DNA of 64,000 nucleotides, taken from NCBI RefSeq assembly GCF_904066215.1, contig NZ_LR880474.1, positions 1,240,001 through 1,304,000 of the forward strand, given 5' to 3'. Position 1 is the stretch's first letter. Every line of letters begins with the position of its first letter. Positions 1 to 8,777 of this stretch are shown in pieces. The notes under the pieces are model-generated. The model was not told the origin of the DNA. It saw only the letters and a list, made by a program, of their open reading frames with translations, and searched no databases. The position numbers and the translations under genes were made by a program. Source of the DNA: Microbacterium sp. Nx66. Lineage in GTDB: Bacteria; Actinomycetota; Actinomycetes; Actinomycetales; Microbacteriaceae.

Positions 1-1
1 G

Positions 2-790
2 CTGCAGACCTGGCACGGCACGCCCCTCAAGCGTCTGGCGCTGCACCGCCCCGGGTTCGATCCCCGGCGGATGGCGGCGGTGGTCAAGGAGTCCCGGCGG
101 TGGGACGTGCTGCTCGCGCAGAACACGTACGCCGCGCGGATCCTGCGCAAGGCTTATGCGTTCTTCGGGCGGCCGATCTGGGTCGACGGCTATCCGCGCA
201 ACGATGCGCTGCGTACCGGGGACCCGGTCGCCGTCCGCGCGGCGCTCGGCATCGGGGCCGACGAGCGCGTCCTCCTCTACGCCCCGACCTGGCGCGACGA
301 CCGGGCGGAGATGGTCGACTTCGTCGATCCCGAACTCCTCGCGCGGCAGACGAACGCCGTCGTGCTGGTGCGCGGCCACTCGCGCACGCTGGGCGAGGGC
401 AGGGATCGCGCCGGCGCCCGGGTGATCGATGTGACGGGCTACCCCGAGACGTCGCAGCTCCTGCTCGCCGCCGACGCCCTCGTCACGGACTACTCCTCCG
501 TCATGTTCGACTTCTCGGTGACCGGCAAGCCGATGTACTTCCTCGTGCCCGACCTCGACCACTACCGCGGTCAGCTCCGCGGCTTCTACTTCGATCTGGC
601 GGAGCGGGCGCCGGGGCCCTTGCTCCGTACGCAGGACGAACTCGTGGCCGCGCTGGAGGATGCGGGGCACCGGGAGAGGTACGCCGAGCGCTATGCCGCC
701 TGGCAGCGGCAGTTCAACACCCTCGACGACGGTCGGGCCGCGCAGCGGGTGGTCGACCGGATCCTCGACCTCGGATTCGTCACGCCGTAG
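2..790 (+). CDS. CDP-glycerol glycerophosphotransferase, C-terminal part (5' end outside window)
   Basis: The frame is open from base 2 and ends at TAG 788-790, giving 262 visible codons of a longer gene. It is the catalytic half of a TagB/TagF-family enzyme, which moves glycerol phosphate from CDP-glycerol onto a teichoic-acid-type chain at the inner membrane face. Visible signatures are TWHGTPLK at the very edge (the family's essential His), an APTWRDD block, a second His in RGHSR, and TDYSSVMFDF, the CDP-glycerol-binding stretch. Its stop lies 10 bp from the stop of the opposing ExoA-like gene. Whether it primes or polymerises the chain cannot be told from this half. Confidence 0.88.
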   Translation: MQTWHGTPLKRLALHRPGFDPRRMAAVVKESRRWDVLLAQNTYAARILRKAYAFFGRPIWVDGYPRNDALRTGDPVAVRAALGIGADERVLLYAPTWRDDRAEMVDFVDPELLARQTNAVVLVRGHSRTLGEGRDRAGARVIDVTGYPETSQLLLAADALVTDYSSVMFDFSVTGKPMYFLVPDLDHYRGQLRGFYFDLAERAPGPLLRTQDELVAALEDAGHRERYAERYAAWQRQFNTLDDGRAAQRVVDRILDLGFVTP

Positions 791-800
791 TCGTCGGACG

Positions 801-1874
801 TCAGGGCAGGGGGGTGTTCCGCGTGCCGAGCCGGGACGCGTCCACCGTGTCGCCGGCTCCGCGCAGCACGCCGCCGAGGAAGCCGAGACCCCACGAGAGG
901 TGCATCGTGGGCAGCACGAGGAGCGTCCACAGGCGTTGCCGCACGCCGCCCCCGCCGGGAGCGAGGGCCACGCCGACCACGAGTAGCACGTAGAGCGCGA
1001 GCGGGACGTAGACCAGGCACGAGGCGATGAGGGAGGCGGTTCCCGACACCGCACCGGAGAGCTGCAAGGCCCCGAGGACCACGGCGAGCGCGACGAACAG
1101 CAGCAGGACCGGCGGCGCGAAGTAACGAAGACCGTTGCGACGACCGAAGCGCCGCACTAGCTCCCCTCGCCAGGCGCCGGTCGCGCGGAACTGCCTGGCC
1201 AGGCGCAGCCAGCTCTCGCGGGGCCAGTAGGTCACCGACAGCTCGGGGTCGAACCACACGCGGTGCCCGGCCTGGCGGATGCGCAGGTTCAGCTCCCAGT
1301 CCTCGCCGCGGCGGATCGTCTCGTCGAACAGACCGACCTCGTCGAGGACGTCCCGACGGATCACGCCGAGGTAGGCGGACTCCGCCTCTCCTTCCACGCG
1401 TCCGCCGTGATACGCCCCGCCGCCGAGGCCGACGGGGGAGTTGTACAGCCGGGCGACGGCCTTCTGGAAGGGCGTCCGGCCCTCGGCGTGCATGACGCCG
1501 CCGACGTTGGCGGCCCCCGTGCGCTGCAGGGTCTGCAGGGCCCTGGCCGCGTAGCCGGGAGCGAGCTCGGAGTGGGCATCGACCCGGATGACCGTGGGGT
1601 AGCGGCTGGCCCGGATCGCGGCGTTGAGGCCGACCGGGATGTGCGCGGCCGGGTTGTCGACGAGACGGATCCGGTCGTCGGCCGCGGCCAGTCGGCGGGC
1701 GAGGGCGGTGGTGCCGTCCGATGACGGTCCCAGCGCGAGGATGAGCTCGGCGGGGACGCCGACCTCCTGGGCGAGCACCGATGCGACGGCGTGCTCCAGG
1801 TAGGCGCGTTCGTTGAGCACCGGCATCACGAAGGACACCCCGGTGACGGGGGTGGGGGATCCGTTGGCTGGCAC
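801..1874 (-). CDS. ExoA-like family 2 glycosyltransferase
   Basis: 357 residues from a GTG at 1874. The N-terminal 230 residues are a GT-A domain: VSFVMPVLNERAYLEHAV is the nucleotide-binding start, RVDAHSE the metal-binding Asp region typical of succinoglycan transferase ExoA, and RRGEDWELNLRIRQAG the acceptor-side acidic motif. The C-terminal third holds about three hydrophobic segments (roughly residues 250-330), so the enzyme sits in the membrane and uses a nucleotide sugar from the cytoplasm. It is divergent from the CDP-glycerol transferase-like gene at 1973 and convergent with the one before it, so all three probably act on one wall polymer. Donor and acceptor are unknown. Confidence 0.82.
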   Translation of the reverse strand: MPANGSPTPVTGVSFVMPVLNERAYLEHAVASVLAQEVGVPAELILALGPSSDGTTALARRLAAADDRIRLVDNPAAHIPVGLNAAIRASRYPTVIRVDAHSELAPGYAARALQTLQRTGAANVGGVMHAEGRTPFQKAVARLYNSPVGLGGGAYHGGRVEGEAESAYLGVIRRDVLDEVGLFDETIRRGEDWELNLRIRQAGHRVWFDPELSVTYWPRESWLRLARQFRATGAWRGELVRRFGRRNGLRYFAPPVLLLFVALAVVLGALQLSGAVSGTASLIASCLVYVPLALYVLLVVGVALAPGGGGVRQRLWTLLVLPTMHLSWGLGFLGGVLRGAGDTVDASRLGTRNTPLP

Positions 1875-1960
1875 ACGTCGATCATGTCACGCCGCTCCTG
1901 CCGCTCTCTCTCAGGCGGCGTCCGCCTGTCCGCCGCCGCGGATGCCGGGACAGGACGAAC

Positions 1961-1972
1961 TATCCTGGAGGG
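1961..1972 (+). promoter_or_regulatory. -10 box TATCCT close to start codon
   Basis: TATCCT at 1961-1966 lies 6 bases before the ATG at 1973. The spacer GGAGGG could also serve as a Shine-Dalgarno but abuts the ATG, so either a leaderless start or a misplaced start codon is possible. Confidence 0.4.
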
Positions 1973-3256
1973 ATGGGTGCACTGTCTGACGCGAAGAAGG
2001 CCTACCGTCTCCTGCAGCGGGCGCTCGCTTCGCGCTCGGCGGTGCAGCGCGTCCGCCGCCGGCTGGCGGATCAGGTGCCGTACCCGGCCGAGCACTTCCA
2101 GGTCGCGGTGTACTTCGCGGACGGCGCCGTGAACATGTACCAGATGCGGCAGTGGTACCGCCCGCTGGCCGCGCTCGCCGAGCGGTGGCCCGTCGTGGTG
2201 CTGGCACGCCAGGCGACCGGCGCGGAGAAGCTCCTCGAGGAGGACGGCCCGCCCGTCGCCTTCGTGCCGAAGGTGCGCGATCTCGAGCGCTTCCTGGCCA
2301 CGCAGGACATCCGCGTGGTGCTGTACGTGAACCAGAACACCCGCAACTTCCAGATGTTCCGGTACGGCCGCCGGTGGCACGTGTTCATCAACCACGGCGA
2401 GTCCGACAAGATGTACATGACCACGAATCAGTACAAGGCCTACGATTACGCCTTCGTCGCCGGTCAGGCGGCGAGGGACCGGCTGTCGCGGACGCTGTGG
2501 GACTACGACGTGGAGAGCCGGACGATCGAGATCGGACGCCCCCAGGCGGACCACTACTCCGGCTCGCTCCCGTACACACCGGACGACCGTCTCGTCGTGC
2601 TGTACGCGCCGACCTGGGAGGGAGACCGGCCCAGCGCGCACTACGGCTCCATCGCCTCGCACGGCGAGCGCCTCGTGGCGCGACTCCTCGCGACGGGGGA
2701 GCACCGTGTCATCTACCGTCCGCACCCGCGAAGCGGTGTCGTCGACGAGGCCTACGGGGCGGCGCACAGGCGCATCATCGCGGCCATCGCCGCCGCGAAC
2801 GCGGCCGATCCGACCGCCCAGCACGTGTATGACGACGGTCCAGAGCTCGGATGGCAGCTGGCCGCCGCCGACGTCGCCGTCGTGGACATCTCGGCCATGG
2901 TGTACGACCGCCTCGCGGCGGGAAAGCCGCTCATGATCACGCGACCGGTCGACGAGGAGGCCGCCGTCGACACCACCGGCTACCTCTCGGACTGCGAGTG
3001 GCTGTCCGCGGAGGCGGCGGACGACATCGTCGCCGAGGTGGAGCGCGTGCGGCAGGACGAGGCGGCCGTCGCGCGGCTGCAGATGTGGGTGCGCCACTAC
3101 TTCGGCGACACCACCCCCGGTGTCGCGACGCAGAAGTTCCACGCGGCCGTCGACCGTCTCATGGGCGAGTGGGAGCGGTGGCGCGACCGCGAGATCGGCG
3201 CCGTCCGCGGTGACGCGGACGATGACGACGACGAAGCCGACGACGAGGACGTATGA
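1973..3256 (+). CDS. CDP-glycerol glycerophosphotransferase family protein
   Basis: 427 residues. The GT-B-like architecture of the teichoic acid glycerophosphotransferase family is recognisable: FINHGESDKMYMT carries the first conserved His, VVLYAPTWEGDRP the mid-domain block, YRPHPRSG the second His, and AADVAVVDISAMVYDRLAAG the nucleotide-binding region. It lacks a membrane segment and ends in an unusual run of Asp/Glu (last 15 residues), which is not part of the catalytic fold. The stop overlaps the birA start by 4 bp (ATGA), so the two are translationally coupled. It may add glycerol phosphate or another polyol phosphate to a wall glycan; the substrate is not proven by sequence. Confidence 0.8.
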   Translation: MGALSDAKKAYRLLQRALASRSAVQRVRRRLADQVPYPAEHFQVAVYFADGAVNMYQMRQWYRPLAALAERWPVVVLARQATGAEKLLEEDGPPVAFVPKVRDLERFLATQDIRVVLYVNQNTRNFQMFRYGRRWHVFINHGESDKMYMTTNQYKAYDYAFVAGQAARDRLSRTLWDYDVESRTIEIGRPQADHYSGSLPYTPDDRLVVLYAPTWEGDRPSAHYGSIASHGERLVARLLATGEHRVIYRPHPRSGVVDEAYGAAHRRIIAAIAAANAADPTAQHVYDDGPELGWQLAAADVAVVDISAMVYDRLAAGKPLMITRPVDEEAAVDTTGYLSDCEWLSAEAADDIVAEVERVRQDEAAVARLQMWVRHYFGDTTPGVATQKFHAAVDRLMGEWERWRDREIGAVRGDADDDDDEADDEDV

Positions 3257-4023
3257 GCGGCGACTTCCCGCGCTCCGCCGCGCTCGCACCGCGTCTCGAG
3301 GTCGTCGACGCGGCGGGGTCGACCAACGCCGACCTCCGTGGGCATGCGGACGACGCCGACGGCTGGCCGCACTTCTCGGTCCTCCTGACCCGGCACCAGA
3401 CCGCCGGACGGGGGCGACTGGATCGCCGGTGGGTGGCCCCGGCGGGGTCGGCGCTTGCGGTGAGCGTCCTCCTCCGCGATCTGCCCGCCGAACCCGCGGC
3501 GCGAGGCTGGATCCCGCTCGCCGCCGGAGCGGCCATGACCGAGGCCGTCGCCGCGCAGCTGCCCGCCGCCACCGTGGCCCTCAAGTGGCCGAACGACGTC
3601 CTCGTCGACGGCCGCAAGATCTGCGGCATCCTCGCCGAGGCGACCCCGCACGCTGTCATCGTCGGCGCGGGGGTCAACACGTCCATGACCGCGACGCAGC
3701 TTCCGGTGCCCACGGCCACCTCGTTCGCGGTGCACGGCGTGGTCGTCGACGAGGACGAGCTGCTCCGCTCCTACCTCTCGGCGCTCGACGGTCACCTGAC
3801 CGCGCTCACCGCGGCGGACGACGCGATCGCGAGCGGTCTCCATGCGGCGGTCGCCGCACGGTGCGCGACGGTGGGACAGGCCGTGCGGGTCTCGCTCCCC
3901 GGCGGCTCCCTGCTCGACGGCACGGCCGTCGGCATCGACCCCGAGGGACGCCTGCGCGTCGAGGCGGAGGGCACCGTGCACGCGGTCTCGGCCGGCGACG
4001 TCGTGCACGTCCGCCCCGCGTGA
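3253..4023 (+). CDS. birA: biotin--[acetyl-CoA-carboxylase] ligase
   Basis: 256 residues, the length of class I BirA enzymes that lack the DNA-binding N-terminal domain. It charges biotin as biotinyl-AMP and joins it to the carboxyl-carrier domain of acyl-CoA carboxylases. Key signs are TAGRGRLDRRW (biotinyl-AMP loop), KWPNDVLVDGRKICGILAE (catalytic Lys and biotin pocket), and a short C-terminal SH3-like domain around residues 205-256 (GTAVGIDPEGRLRVEAEG). ATG overlaps the stop of the preceding gene. With no helix-turn-helix it should not repress biotin genes. Confidence 0.93.
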   Translation: MSGDFPRSAALAPRLEVVDAAGSTNADLRGHADDADGWPHFSVLLTRHQTAGRGRLDRRWVAPAGSALAVSVLLRDLPAEPAARGWIPLAAGAAMTEAVAAQLPAATVALKWPNDVLVDGRKICGILAEATPHAVIVGAGVNTSMTATQLPVPTATSFAVHGVVVDEDELLRSYLSALDGHLTALTAADDAIASGLHAAVAARCATVGQAVRVSLPGGSLLDGTAVGIDPEGRLRVEAEGTVHAVSAGDVVHVRPA

Positions 4024-4081
4024 GGCGGGGACACGCCGCCGCACGGACGATGTTGTCGGCGATCCCGGGCACAATGGGGGT

Positions 4082-4630
4082 GTGACCCAGCCCGTGACGC
4101 TCGGCGGACGCCCGCTGATGCCGCCGCCCGGCACTCCCGCCGAGGAGTTGCTGATCGCGCGCTTCCGTGGCCACGCGCGTCGGCTCTTCTGGTCGGCGCT
4201 CGTGCTCATCGCCGTCTTCGGGGCCACCGCCTACTTCTACGGCAACCTGCTGGCCGGCTTCGAGGACTGGATGCTGCTCGCGGCTGCGGGGACCGTCGTC
4301 CTCGTCGCCGTCGTGATCCCCTTCATCGTCTGGTACTCCCGTACGACGACGATCACGACGCGTCGCGTCATCGCCGCCCAGGGCCTGGGTGCGCGCAACC
4401 GCCGCGAGATGTCGCACGCACGCGGTTACACGATCGGCGTCCGTCGCGGCCCGCTGCAGCGGATGTGGGGCTGCGGGACCATCACGCTCTCGAACGGCGT
4501 GGACGCGCCTCTGCGTCTGGTGAACGTGCCGAACGTCACCCTCGTGCACGAGACCCTCGCCGACCAGATCGAGGTCGGTCAGATCCTCGCCCACCGCGAC
4601 GCCCAGGCGAGCGGCGACGACTTCGCCTGA
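4082..4630 (+). CDS. PH domain-containing membrane protein
   Basis: 182 residues from a GTG at 4082, chosen because the coding sequence starts there and the preceding gene ends at 4023. Residues about 35-55 and 62-84 are two membrane helices. The C-terminal half is a bacterial PH (YdbT/DUF304-like) domain, recognised by YSRTTTITTRRVIAAQGLG and the tail RLVNVPNVTLVHETLADQI. Proteins like this are common beside birA and purK in Microbacteriaceae (my recollection), but their job is not established. A CACAAT hexamer ends 6 bases before the GTG, and there is no clear ribosome site. Confidence 0.78.
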   Translation: MTQPVTLGGRPLMPPPGTPAEELLIARFRGHARRLFWSALVLIAVFGATAYFYGNLLAGFEDWMLLAAAGTVVLVAVVIPFIVWYSRTTTITTRRVIAAQGLGARNRREMSHARGYTIGVRRGPLQRMWGCGTITLSNGVDAPLRLVNVPNVTLVHETLADQIEVGQILAHRDAQASGDDFA

Positions 4631-4724
4631 GCTCGGCCGACGTGCCCGGTCCGTCCGGGGCGCACCTGCGTTCCCCGGGCGCTCGCGCGTGCGGAAGAAT
4701 GGGCATGACGAATGGAGGCGGCAC

Positions 4725-5849
4725 ATGGCGCTGCGCGTGGGCGTGATCGGCGGAGGACAGCTGGCACGGATGATGATCGCTCCGGCGGTCGAGCTCGGTC
4801 TCGATCTGCGGGTGCTCGCCGAAGAGGAGGGTATGGCCGCGGGCCTCGCCGCCACAGCGGTGGGTGACTACCGGGACCTCGAGACCGTGCGTGCCTTCGC
4901 CGCCGACGTCGACGTCATCACGTTCGACCACGAGCATGTGCCGCAGGACGTGCTCCGCGCTCTCGTCGCCGAGGGCGTCGCCGTGCACCCCGGCCCGGAT
5001 GCGCTCCAGTTCGCCCAGGACAAGCTCGTCATGCGCTCCCGGCTGGCGGAGCTCGGCGTGCCGCAGCCCGAGTGGGCTCCGGTCCGCTCCGCTGACGACC
5101 TGCAACGCTTCCTCGACGAGCACGACGGTGCCGCGGTGGTCAAGACGCCGCGGGGCGGGTACGACGGCAAGGGTGTGCGGGTGGTGCGCTCGGGCGCCGA
5201 AGCGCAGGACTGGCTCGATACGCTGCAGGGCTCTGACGCCCTGCTCGTCGAGGAGCTCGTCCCCTTCGTCCGTGAGCTCGCCCAGCAGGTCGCACGCCGA
5301 CCCGGGGGAGAGATGATCCCGTATCCGGTCGTCGAGACGGTGCAGCGCGACGGCGTCTGCGCCGAGGTGATCGCCCCGGCGCCCGCGGCGACCGAGCGTC
5401 TCGCCGAGGTCGCTGAGGACATCGGCCGTCGTATCGCGGAGGGCCTGGGCGTGACCGGGATGCTCGCGGTCGAGCTCTTCGAGACGGACGACGAGCGCAT
5501 CCTCGTGAACGAGCTCGCCATGCGACCGCACAACAGCGGACATTGGAGCCAGGACGGAGCCGTCACCGGACAGTTCGAGCAGCATCTGCGTGCCGTGGCG
5601 GATCTGCCCCTGGGGAACACCCAGCCCCGCGCGGCATGGTCGGTCATGGTGAACATCCTCGGCGGCCCGACGGACGGCACTCTCGGAGACCGTTTCGAGG
5701 CGGCGATGACCGCGCACCCCGATGCCAAGATCCACACGTACGGCAAGGCGCCGCGGCCCGGCCGCAAGGTGGGGCACGTGAACGTCGCCGGGGACGACCT
5801 CGACGACGCGGTGTACGAGGCCAGGGCCGCCGCAGCGGCCTTCGCCTGA
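4725..5849 (+). CDS. purK: 5-(carboxyamino)imidazole ribonucleotide synthase
   Basis: 374 residues from ATG 4725, which has GGAGGCGG (4714-4721) just upstream; an in-frame start at 4689 would add residues unlike PurK. This ATP-grasp enzyme carboxylates AIR to N5-CAIR with ATP and bicarbonate in purine synthesis. Seen: N-terminal Rossmann-like GVIGGGQLARMM, ATP-grasp loop KTPRGGYDGKGVRVV, LLVEELVPFVRELAQQVAR, and the metal-binding ELAMRPHNSGHWSQDG. The product is passed to PurE, encoded 76 bp downstream on the same strand. Confidence 0.95.
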   Translation: MALRVGVIGGGQLARMMIAPAVELGLDLRVLAEEEGMAAGLAATAVGDYRDLETVRAFAADVDVITFDHEHVPQDVLRALVAEGVAVHPGPDALQFAQDKLVMRSRLAELGVPQPEWAPVRSADDLQRFLDEHDGAAVVKTPRGGYDGKGVRVVRSGAEAQDWLDTLQGSDALLVEELVPFVRELAQQVARRPGGEMIPYPVVETVQRDGVCAEVIAPAPAATERLAEVAEDIGRRIAEGLGVTGMLAVELFETDDERILVNELAMRPHNSGHWSQDGAVTGQFEQHLRAVADLPLGNTQPRAAWSVMVNILGGPTDGTLGDRFEAAMTAHPDAKIHTYGKAPRPGRKVGHVNVAGDDLDDAVYEARAAAAAFA

Positions 5850-5913
5850 GGATTCCCGCGGCGGCACACGGAAAAGACGTGTGCCGCTCGGGGGTTCTCC
5901 CAGCGCGAGACCG

Positions 5914-5925
5914 TAGCCTGATCTG
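5914..5925 (+). promoter_or_regulatory. -10 box TAGCCT 6 bp before purE start
   Basis: TAGCCT 5914-5919, then GATCTG, then GTG 5926. No Shine-Dalgarno is present in the 20 bases before the start, which fits a leaderless purE transcript separate from purK. Confidence 0.55.
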
Positions 5926-6441
5926 GTGACCGAGCCACTGCACTCCTCCGCCGCTCCTCTGGTCGGCGTCGTCATGGGATCCGACTCCGACTGGCGCGTC
6001 ATGAGCGACGCGTCCCAAGCGCTCACCGACTTCGGGATCCCTCACGAGGTCGAGGTGGTCTCGGCCCACCGCACGCCGGACAAGCTCATGTCGTACGCGC
6101 GTGAGGCGCGGTCTCGTGGCCTGCGCGTCATCATCGCGGGCGCCGGCGGTGCCGCCCACCTGCCCGGCATGCTCGCATCGATGACGGCGCTCCCGGTCAT
6201 CGGCGTCCCCGTGCCGCTCGCGTACCTGGACGGCATGGACTCCCTGCTGTCGATCGTGCAGATGCCCGCGGGTATCCCGGTCGCGACGGTGTCGATCGGC
6301 GGCGCGCGCAACGCCGGCCTGCTCGCGGCCCGGATCCTCGCTGCCGCGGACGACGATCTGGCGGACCGCGTCGAGGCCTACGCCGCCGACCTCGAGGCGC
6401 AGGTCGAGGAGAAGAACGATCGGCTGAAGGGCTCGCTGTGA
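5926..6441 (+). CDS. purE: N5-carboxyaminoimidazole ribonucleotide mutase
   Basis: 171 residues, class I PurE, GTG start. It converts N5-CAIR from PurK to CAIR in purine biosynthesis and forms an octamer in known members. The active-site signatures are present: [12 protein letters not shown] (phosphate binding), [14 protein letters not shown] (catalytic His and Arg), and [15 protein letters not shown]. The last four bases overlap the LCP gene start (GTGA), so translation of the wall-polymer ligase may be coupled to purE even though the functions differ. Confidence 0.96.
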   Translation: MTEPLHSSAAPLVGVVMGSDSDWRVMSDASQALTDFGIPHEVEVVSAHRTPDKLMSYAREARSRGLRVIIAGAGGAAHLPGMLASMTALPVIGVPVPLAYLDGMDSLLSIVQMPAGIPVATVSIGGARNAGLLAARILAAADDDLADRVEAYAADLEAQVEEKNDRLKGSL

Positions 6442-7892
6442 CCCTTGCGCCCCCGCGCGCGACACGACGTCCGCTCATCGAGACGCGGCCGCTGCGACAC
6501 CCGGACCCGGCCGATCCGGGCCTCATGTCGAAGCGTGCCTGGTGGCTCGTCGGGCTCAACCTCCTCATCCCGGGCTCCGCGCAGGTGCTCGCGGGCAATC
6601 GCCGCCTGGGCAGGTTCGGACTCGGCGTCACGCTGACGACGTGGGTCCTGGCCGTCCTCGCCCTCGCCCTCGCCCTGTTCGCGCGCCCCGTCTTCCTCTG
6701 GCTCACGATCGGCGGCGGCTTCGTCTCGGCGGTACTGCTCACCCTCGTGCAGGTGCTGCTCGTGGGTGTCGTGGTGCTCTGGATCGTCCTCACCTTCGAC
6801 ACGCTCCGGCTCGTCCGTCTGGTCAAGGTCCCCGCGCCGTCGCGCTTCGTCCTCCCGGTCGTCGCCCTCCTCCTGTTGGGGCTGGTCGGCGGCATGACCG
6901 GGTACGCGGCCACGGCGGTGGGCTCGGTGCGGGGCAGCGTCGGGGCCATCTTCGGGCAGAGTGGGCCGAGCCTGCCACCCAGCGACGGCTACTACAACAT
7001 CCTGCTGCTCGGCGCGGACAGTGGAGACGGTCGCGACTCGATGCGGTTCGACAGCATCTCCGTCGTCTCCGTCAATGCCGAGACCGGCGCGGTCACCATC
7101 ACCGGCATCCCCCGTGAGCTCCCGCATGCGCCGTTCAGCGACGGCAGCCCGATGCAGGAGCTGTATCCCGACGGCTTCCAGGGACAGGGCTCGTCCACCT
7201 GCGGCTGGAACGGCTGGATGAACCATGTGCGCAACGCCGCGGAGGTGTGCCGGGAGGACAAGGGGACCGGGCTCTATCCGGACGCGGACGCCACGGGCTC
7301 GGCACCGGGCATCGAGGCGACCAAGGACGCCGCGGAGGGCGTGCTCGGCATCGAGATCCCGTACTACGTGTTCGTCGACATGCACGGCTTCGCCGACCTC
7401 GTGGACGCCCTCGGCGGCGTGGACATCGCCGTCACCGAGCGCCTCCCCAAGGGCGGTCCGCCCGAGGGGTGGTCCGGGACCGACGTGAACGAGTGGGCGA
7501 TCGGGTGGATCGAGCCCGGGCAGCAGCACATGGATGGCGACACCGCGCAGTGGTACGCCCGCTCGCGGTACACGACCAGCGACTGGGACCGCATGAAGCG
7601 GCAGCGCGAGCTGCAGGAGGCGATCCTCGCCCAGTTCACGCCGCAGACCGTGCTCACGCGTTTCAACGAGGTGGCTGCCGCGGGCACGGCGCTCATCGAC
7701 ACGGATCTTCCGCAGGGCAAGCTGCCGGAGTTCTTCGATCTCATGCTCAAGGCCAAGGAGCAGCCGGTCCAGACGGTCGAACTGACGCCGGAGAACGGTG
7801 TCGACGAGTTCGACCCGAACTACGACTTCATCCACGAGCTCATGCAGCAGAAACTGCATCCGCCGACGGAGACCCCTACCCCCGCCCCGTGA
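6438..7892 (+). CDS. LCP-family (LytR-CpsA-Psr) wall polymer ligase
   Basis: 484 residues. Residues about 30-160 hold several membrane helices, more than the single one of classical LCP proteins. The extracytoplasmic LCP domain starts near residue 180. Visible catalytic-type motifs: [19 protein letters not shown] near residue 191, [10 protein letters not shown], a [17 protein letters not shown] block near 312 and [17 protein letters not shown] near 372, which supply the conserved Asp and Arg residues that bind the pyrophosphate of the lipid carrier. LCP enzymes move undecaprenyl-PP-linked glycopolymers onto peptidoglycan, so this could attach any of the polymers made in this window. Two strong hairpins follow the stop. 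Confidence 0.9.
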   Translation: MTLAPPRATRRPLIETRPLRHPDPADPGLMSKRAWWLVGLNLLIPGSAQVLAGNRRLGRFGLGVTLTTWVLAVLALALALFARPVFLWLTIGGGFVSAVLLTLVQVLLVGVVVLWIVLTFDTLRLVRLVKVPAPSRFVLPVVALLLLGLVGGMTGYAATAVGSVRGSVGAIFGQSGPSLPPSDGYYNILLLGADSGDGRDSMRFDSISVVSVNAETGAVTITGIPRELPHAPFSDGSPMQELYPDGFQGQGSSTCGWNGWMNHVRNAAEVCREDKGTGLYPDADATGSAPGIEATKDAAEGVLGIEIPYYVFVDMHGFADLVDALGGVDIAVTERLPKGGPPEGWSGTDVNEWAIGWIEPGQQHMDGDTAQWYARSRYTTSDWDRMKRQRELQEAILAQFTPQTVLTRFNEVAAAGTALIDTDLPQGKLPEFFDLMLKAKEQPVQTVELTPENGVDEFDPNYDFIHELMQQKLHPPTETPTPAP

Positions 7893-7911
7893 GTCCGCGG
7901 GGGACGACGCA

Positions 7912-7949
7912 GCCCACGGGCGATGTTCCCGGGAACATCGCCCGTGGGC
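7912..7949. terminator. perfect 38-bp palindrome between convergent genes
   Basis: Two 19-base arms (GCCCACGGGCGATGTTCCC and its exact complement) meet with no loop bases, centred between 7930 and 7931. Position 20 bp after the LCP stop suits a transcription terminator for the + strand; the symmetry also suits the opposite strand. There is no U tract. Confidence 0.6.
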
Positions 7950-7977
7950 CGTCCGGTGCATGACCGGATTCGCCAGA

Positions 7978-8010
7978 CGACGGTGATCGGAGGGGGAGGG
8001 ATCACCGTCG
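7978..8010. terminator. second hairpin, 11-bp stem
   Basis: CGACGGTGATC (7978-7988) pairs with GATCACCGTCG (8000-8010) across an 11-base G-rich loop. It lies between the LCP gene and the convergent LPXTG gene and may stop transcripts arriving from the right. Confidence 0.5.
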
Positions 8011-8043
8011 TCCAGCCGGCCACCGCACAAGGCGGCGACCTGG

Positions 8044-8091
8044 CTCAGGCGCGCGTGCGGCGCGCGACTCAGGCGCGCTTGCGGCGCGCGG
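8044..8091 (-). repeat. 24-bp tandem duplication at 3' end of sortase-substrate gene
   Basis: CTCAGGCGCGC(G/T)TGCGGCGCGCG(A/G) occurs twice back to back (8044-8067 and 8068-8091), two bases differing. The right copy encodes the terminal RRKRA and stop of the gene read on the minus strand; the left copy is a non-coding echo just past the stop. Confidence 0.7.
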
Positions 8092-8635
8092 CTCCGACGG
8101 CGACGAGGCCACCACCGGCGACCAGAGCGACTGCGGCGCCGCCGACGATCCACGGCGACACCGATCCGCCGGTGAGGGCGAGCTCCGTGCCGCCCGTGAG
8201 CGGCAGCTCGGTCCCGGCGGGAGCAGCGGTGCCGGGGTCGTGGTCGCAGCTGGAAGCGGCGGCGTTCCCGTGCGAGACCGTCACCGTGGCGGTGTATGCC
8301 CGAGAACCGGCGAAGTCGAGGGCGTAGGCCCCCTGCCCGTCGGAGGGCGGGCGGAACGTGACCCTCAGGCTGCCGTCGGATGCGGCGGTGTTGCCCGAGA
8401 TGGCGGCGGCGCCGGCGTTCTGCCCCGAGACGGACACTCCGACGGTCTCCGAGGGCTCGAAGTACCCGGCGCCGAAGGCGACGGTCGAGACCTCACAGGT
8501 GTCGATGATCGCGTCGCCCACCTTCGCGCCCGGAGGCGAGGGGTAGGAGTCGCTCGGTGCCGCAGAGGCGACGGTCGGCGCGGCCAAGATGAGCGCGCCA
8601 GCGGTAAGGCTGATGGCAGCCAGTTTCTTCAGCAT
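8069..8635 (-). CDS. sortase-anchored secreted protein with doubled sorting motif
   Basis: 188 residues from ATG 8635; GGGGAGAAATC directly precedes it, and longer in-frame starts lack a signal peptide at their N-terminus. MLKKLAAISLTAGALILAA with cleavage after ASAAP is a signal peptide. The middle (about 35-135) is a small beta-rich domain of unknown function (AFGAGYFEPSETVGVSV). The C-terminus has TELPLTGG followed directly by TELALTGG, a glycine-rich hydrophobic helix and RRKRA, so it is a substrate for a sortase; LPxTG fits class A/C-type and LAxTG class E enzymes. No sortase gene is in the window. It is separated from the DUF4012 gene by 142 bp. Confidence 0.85.
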   Translation of the reverse strand: MLKKLAAISLTAGALILAAPTVASAAPSDSYPSPPGAKVGDAIIDTCEVSTVAFGAGYFEPSETVGVSVSGQNAGAAAISGNTAASDGSLRVTFRPPSDGQGAYALDFAGSRAYTATVTVSHGNAAASSCDHDPGTAAPAGTELPLTGGTELALTGGSVSPWIVGGAAVALVAGGGLVAVGAARRKRA

Positions 8636-8777
8636 GATTTCTCCCCAGAATTTCACGCGGAATCGCCTCCGGACACACCCCTGCGTCCGACTGCGCGAGA
8701 TCCTCTGCCCCCACGGCAGGTTCACGGACCCCGGTTATTCCCCAGTGAGATGACAGTACCTCATCCGTCGGCGATTG

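Noticed and set aside
48..70. tRNA T-arm-like sequence (GGTTCGATCCC inside a short stem)
   Set aside because: It lies within the conserved coding sequence of the glycerophosphotransferase (HRPGFDPRR), and no acceptor or anticodon arm can be drawn around it.
1826..3289. Long minus-strand open frame of 487 codons opposite the CDP-glycerol transferase
   Set aside because: High-G+C shadow: its translation is rich in Arg, His and Val with no family motif, while the + strand frame carries clear motifs.
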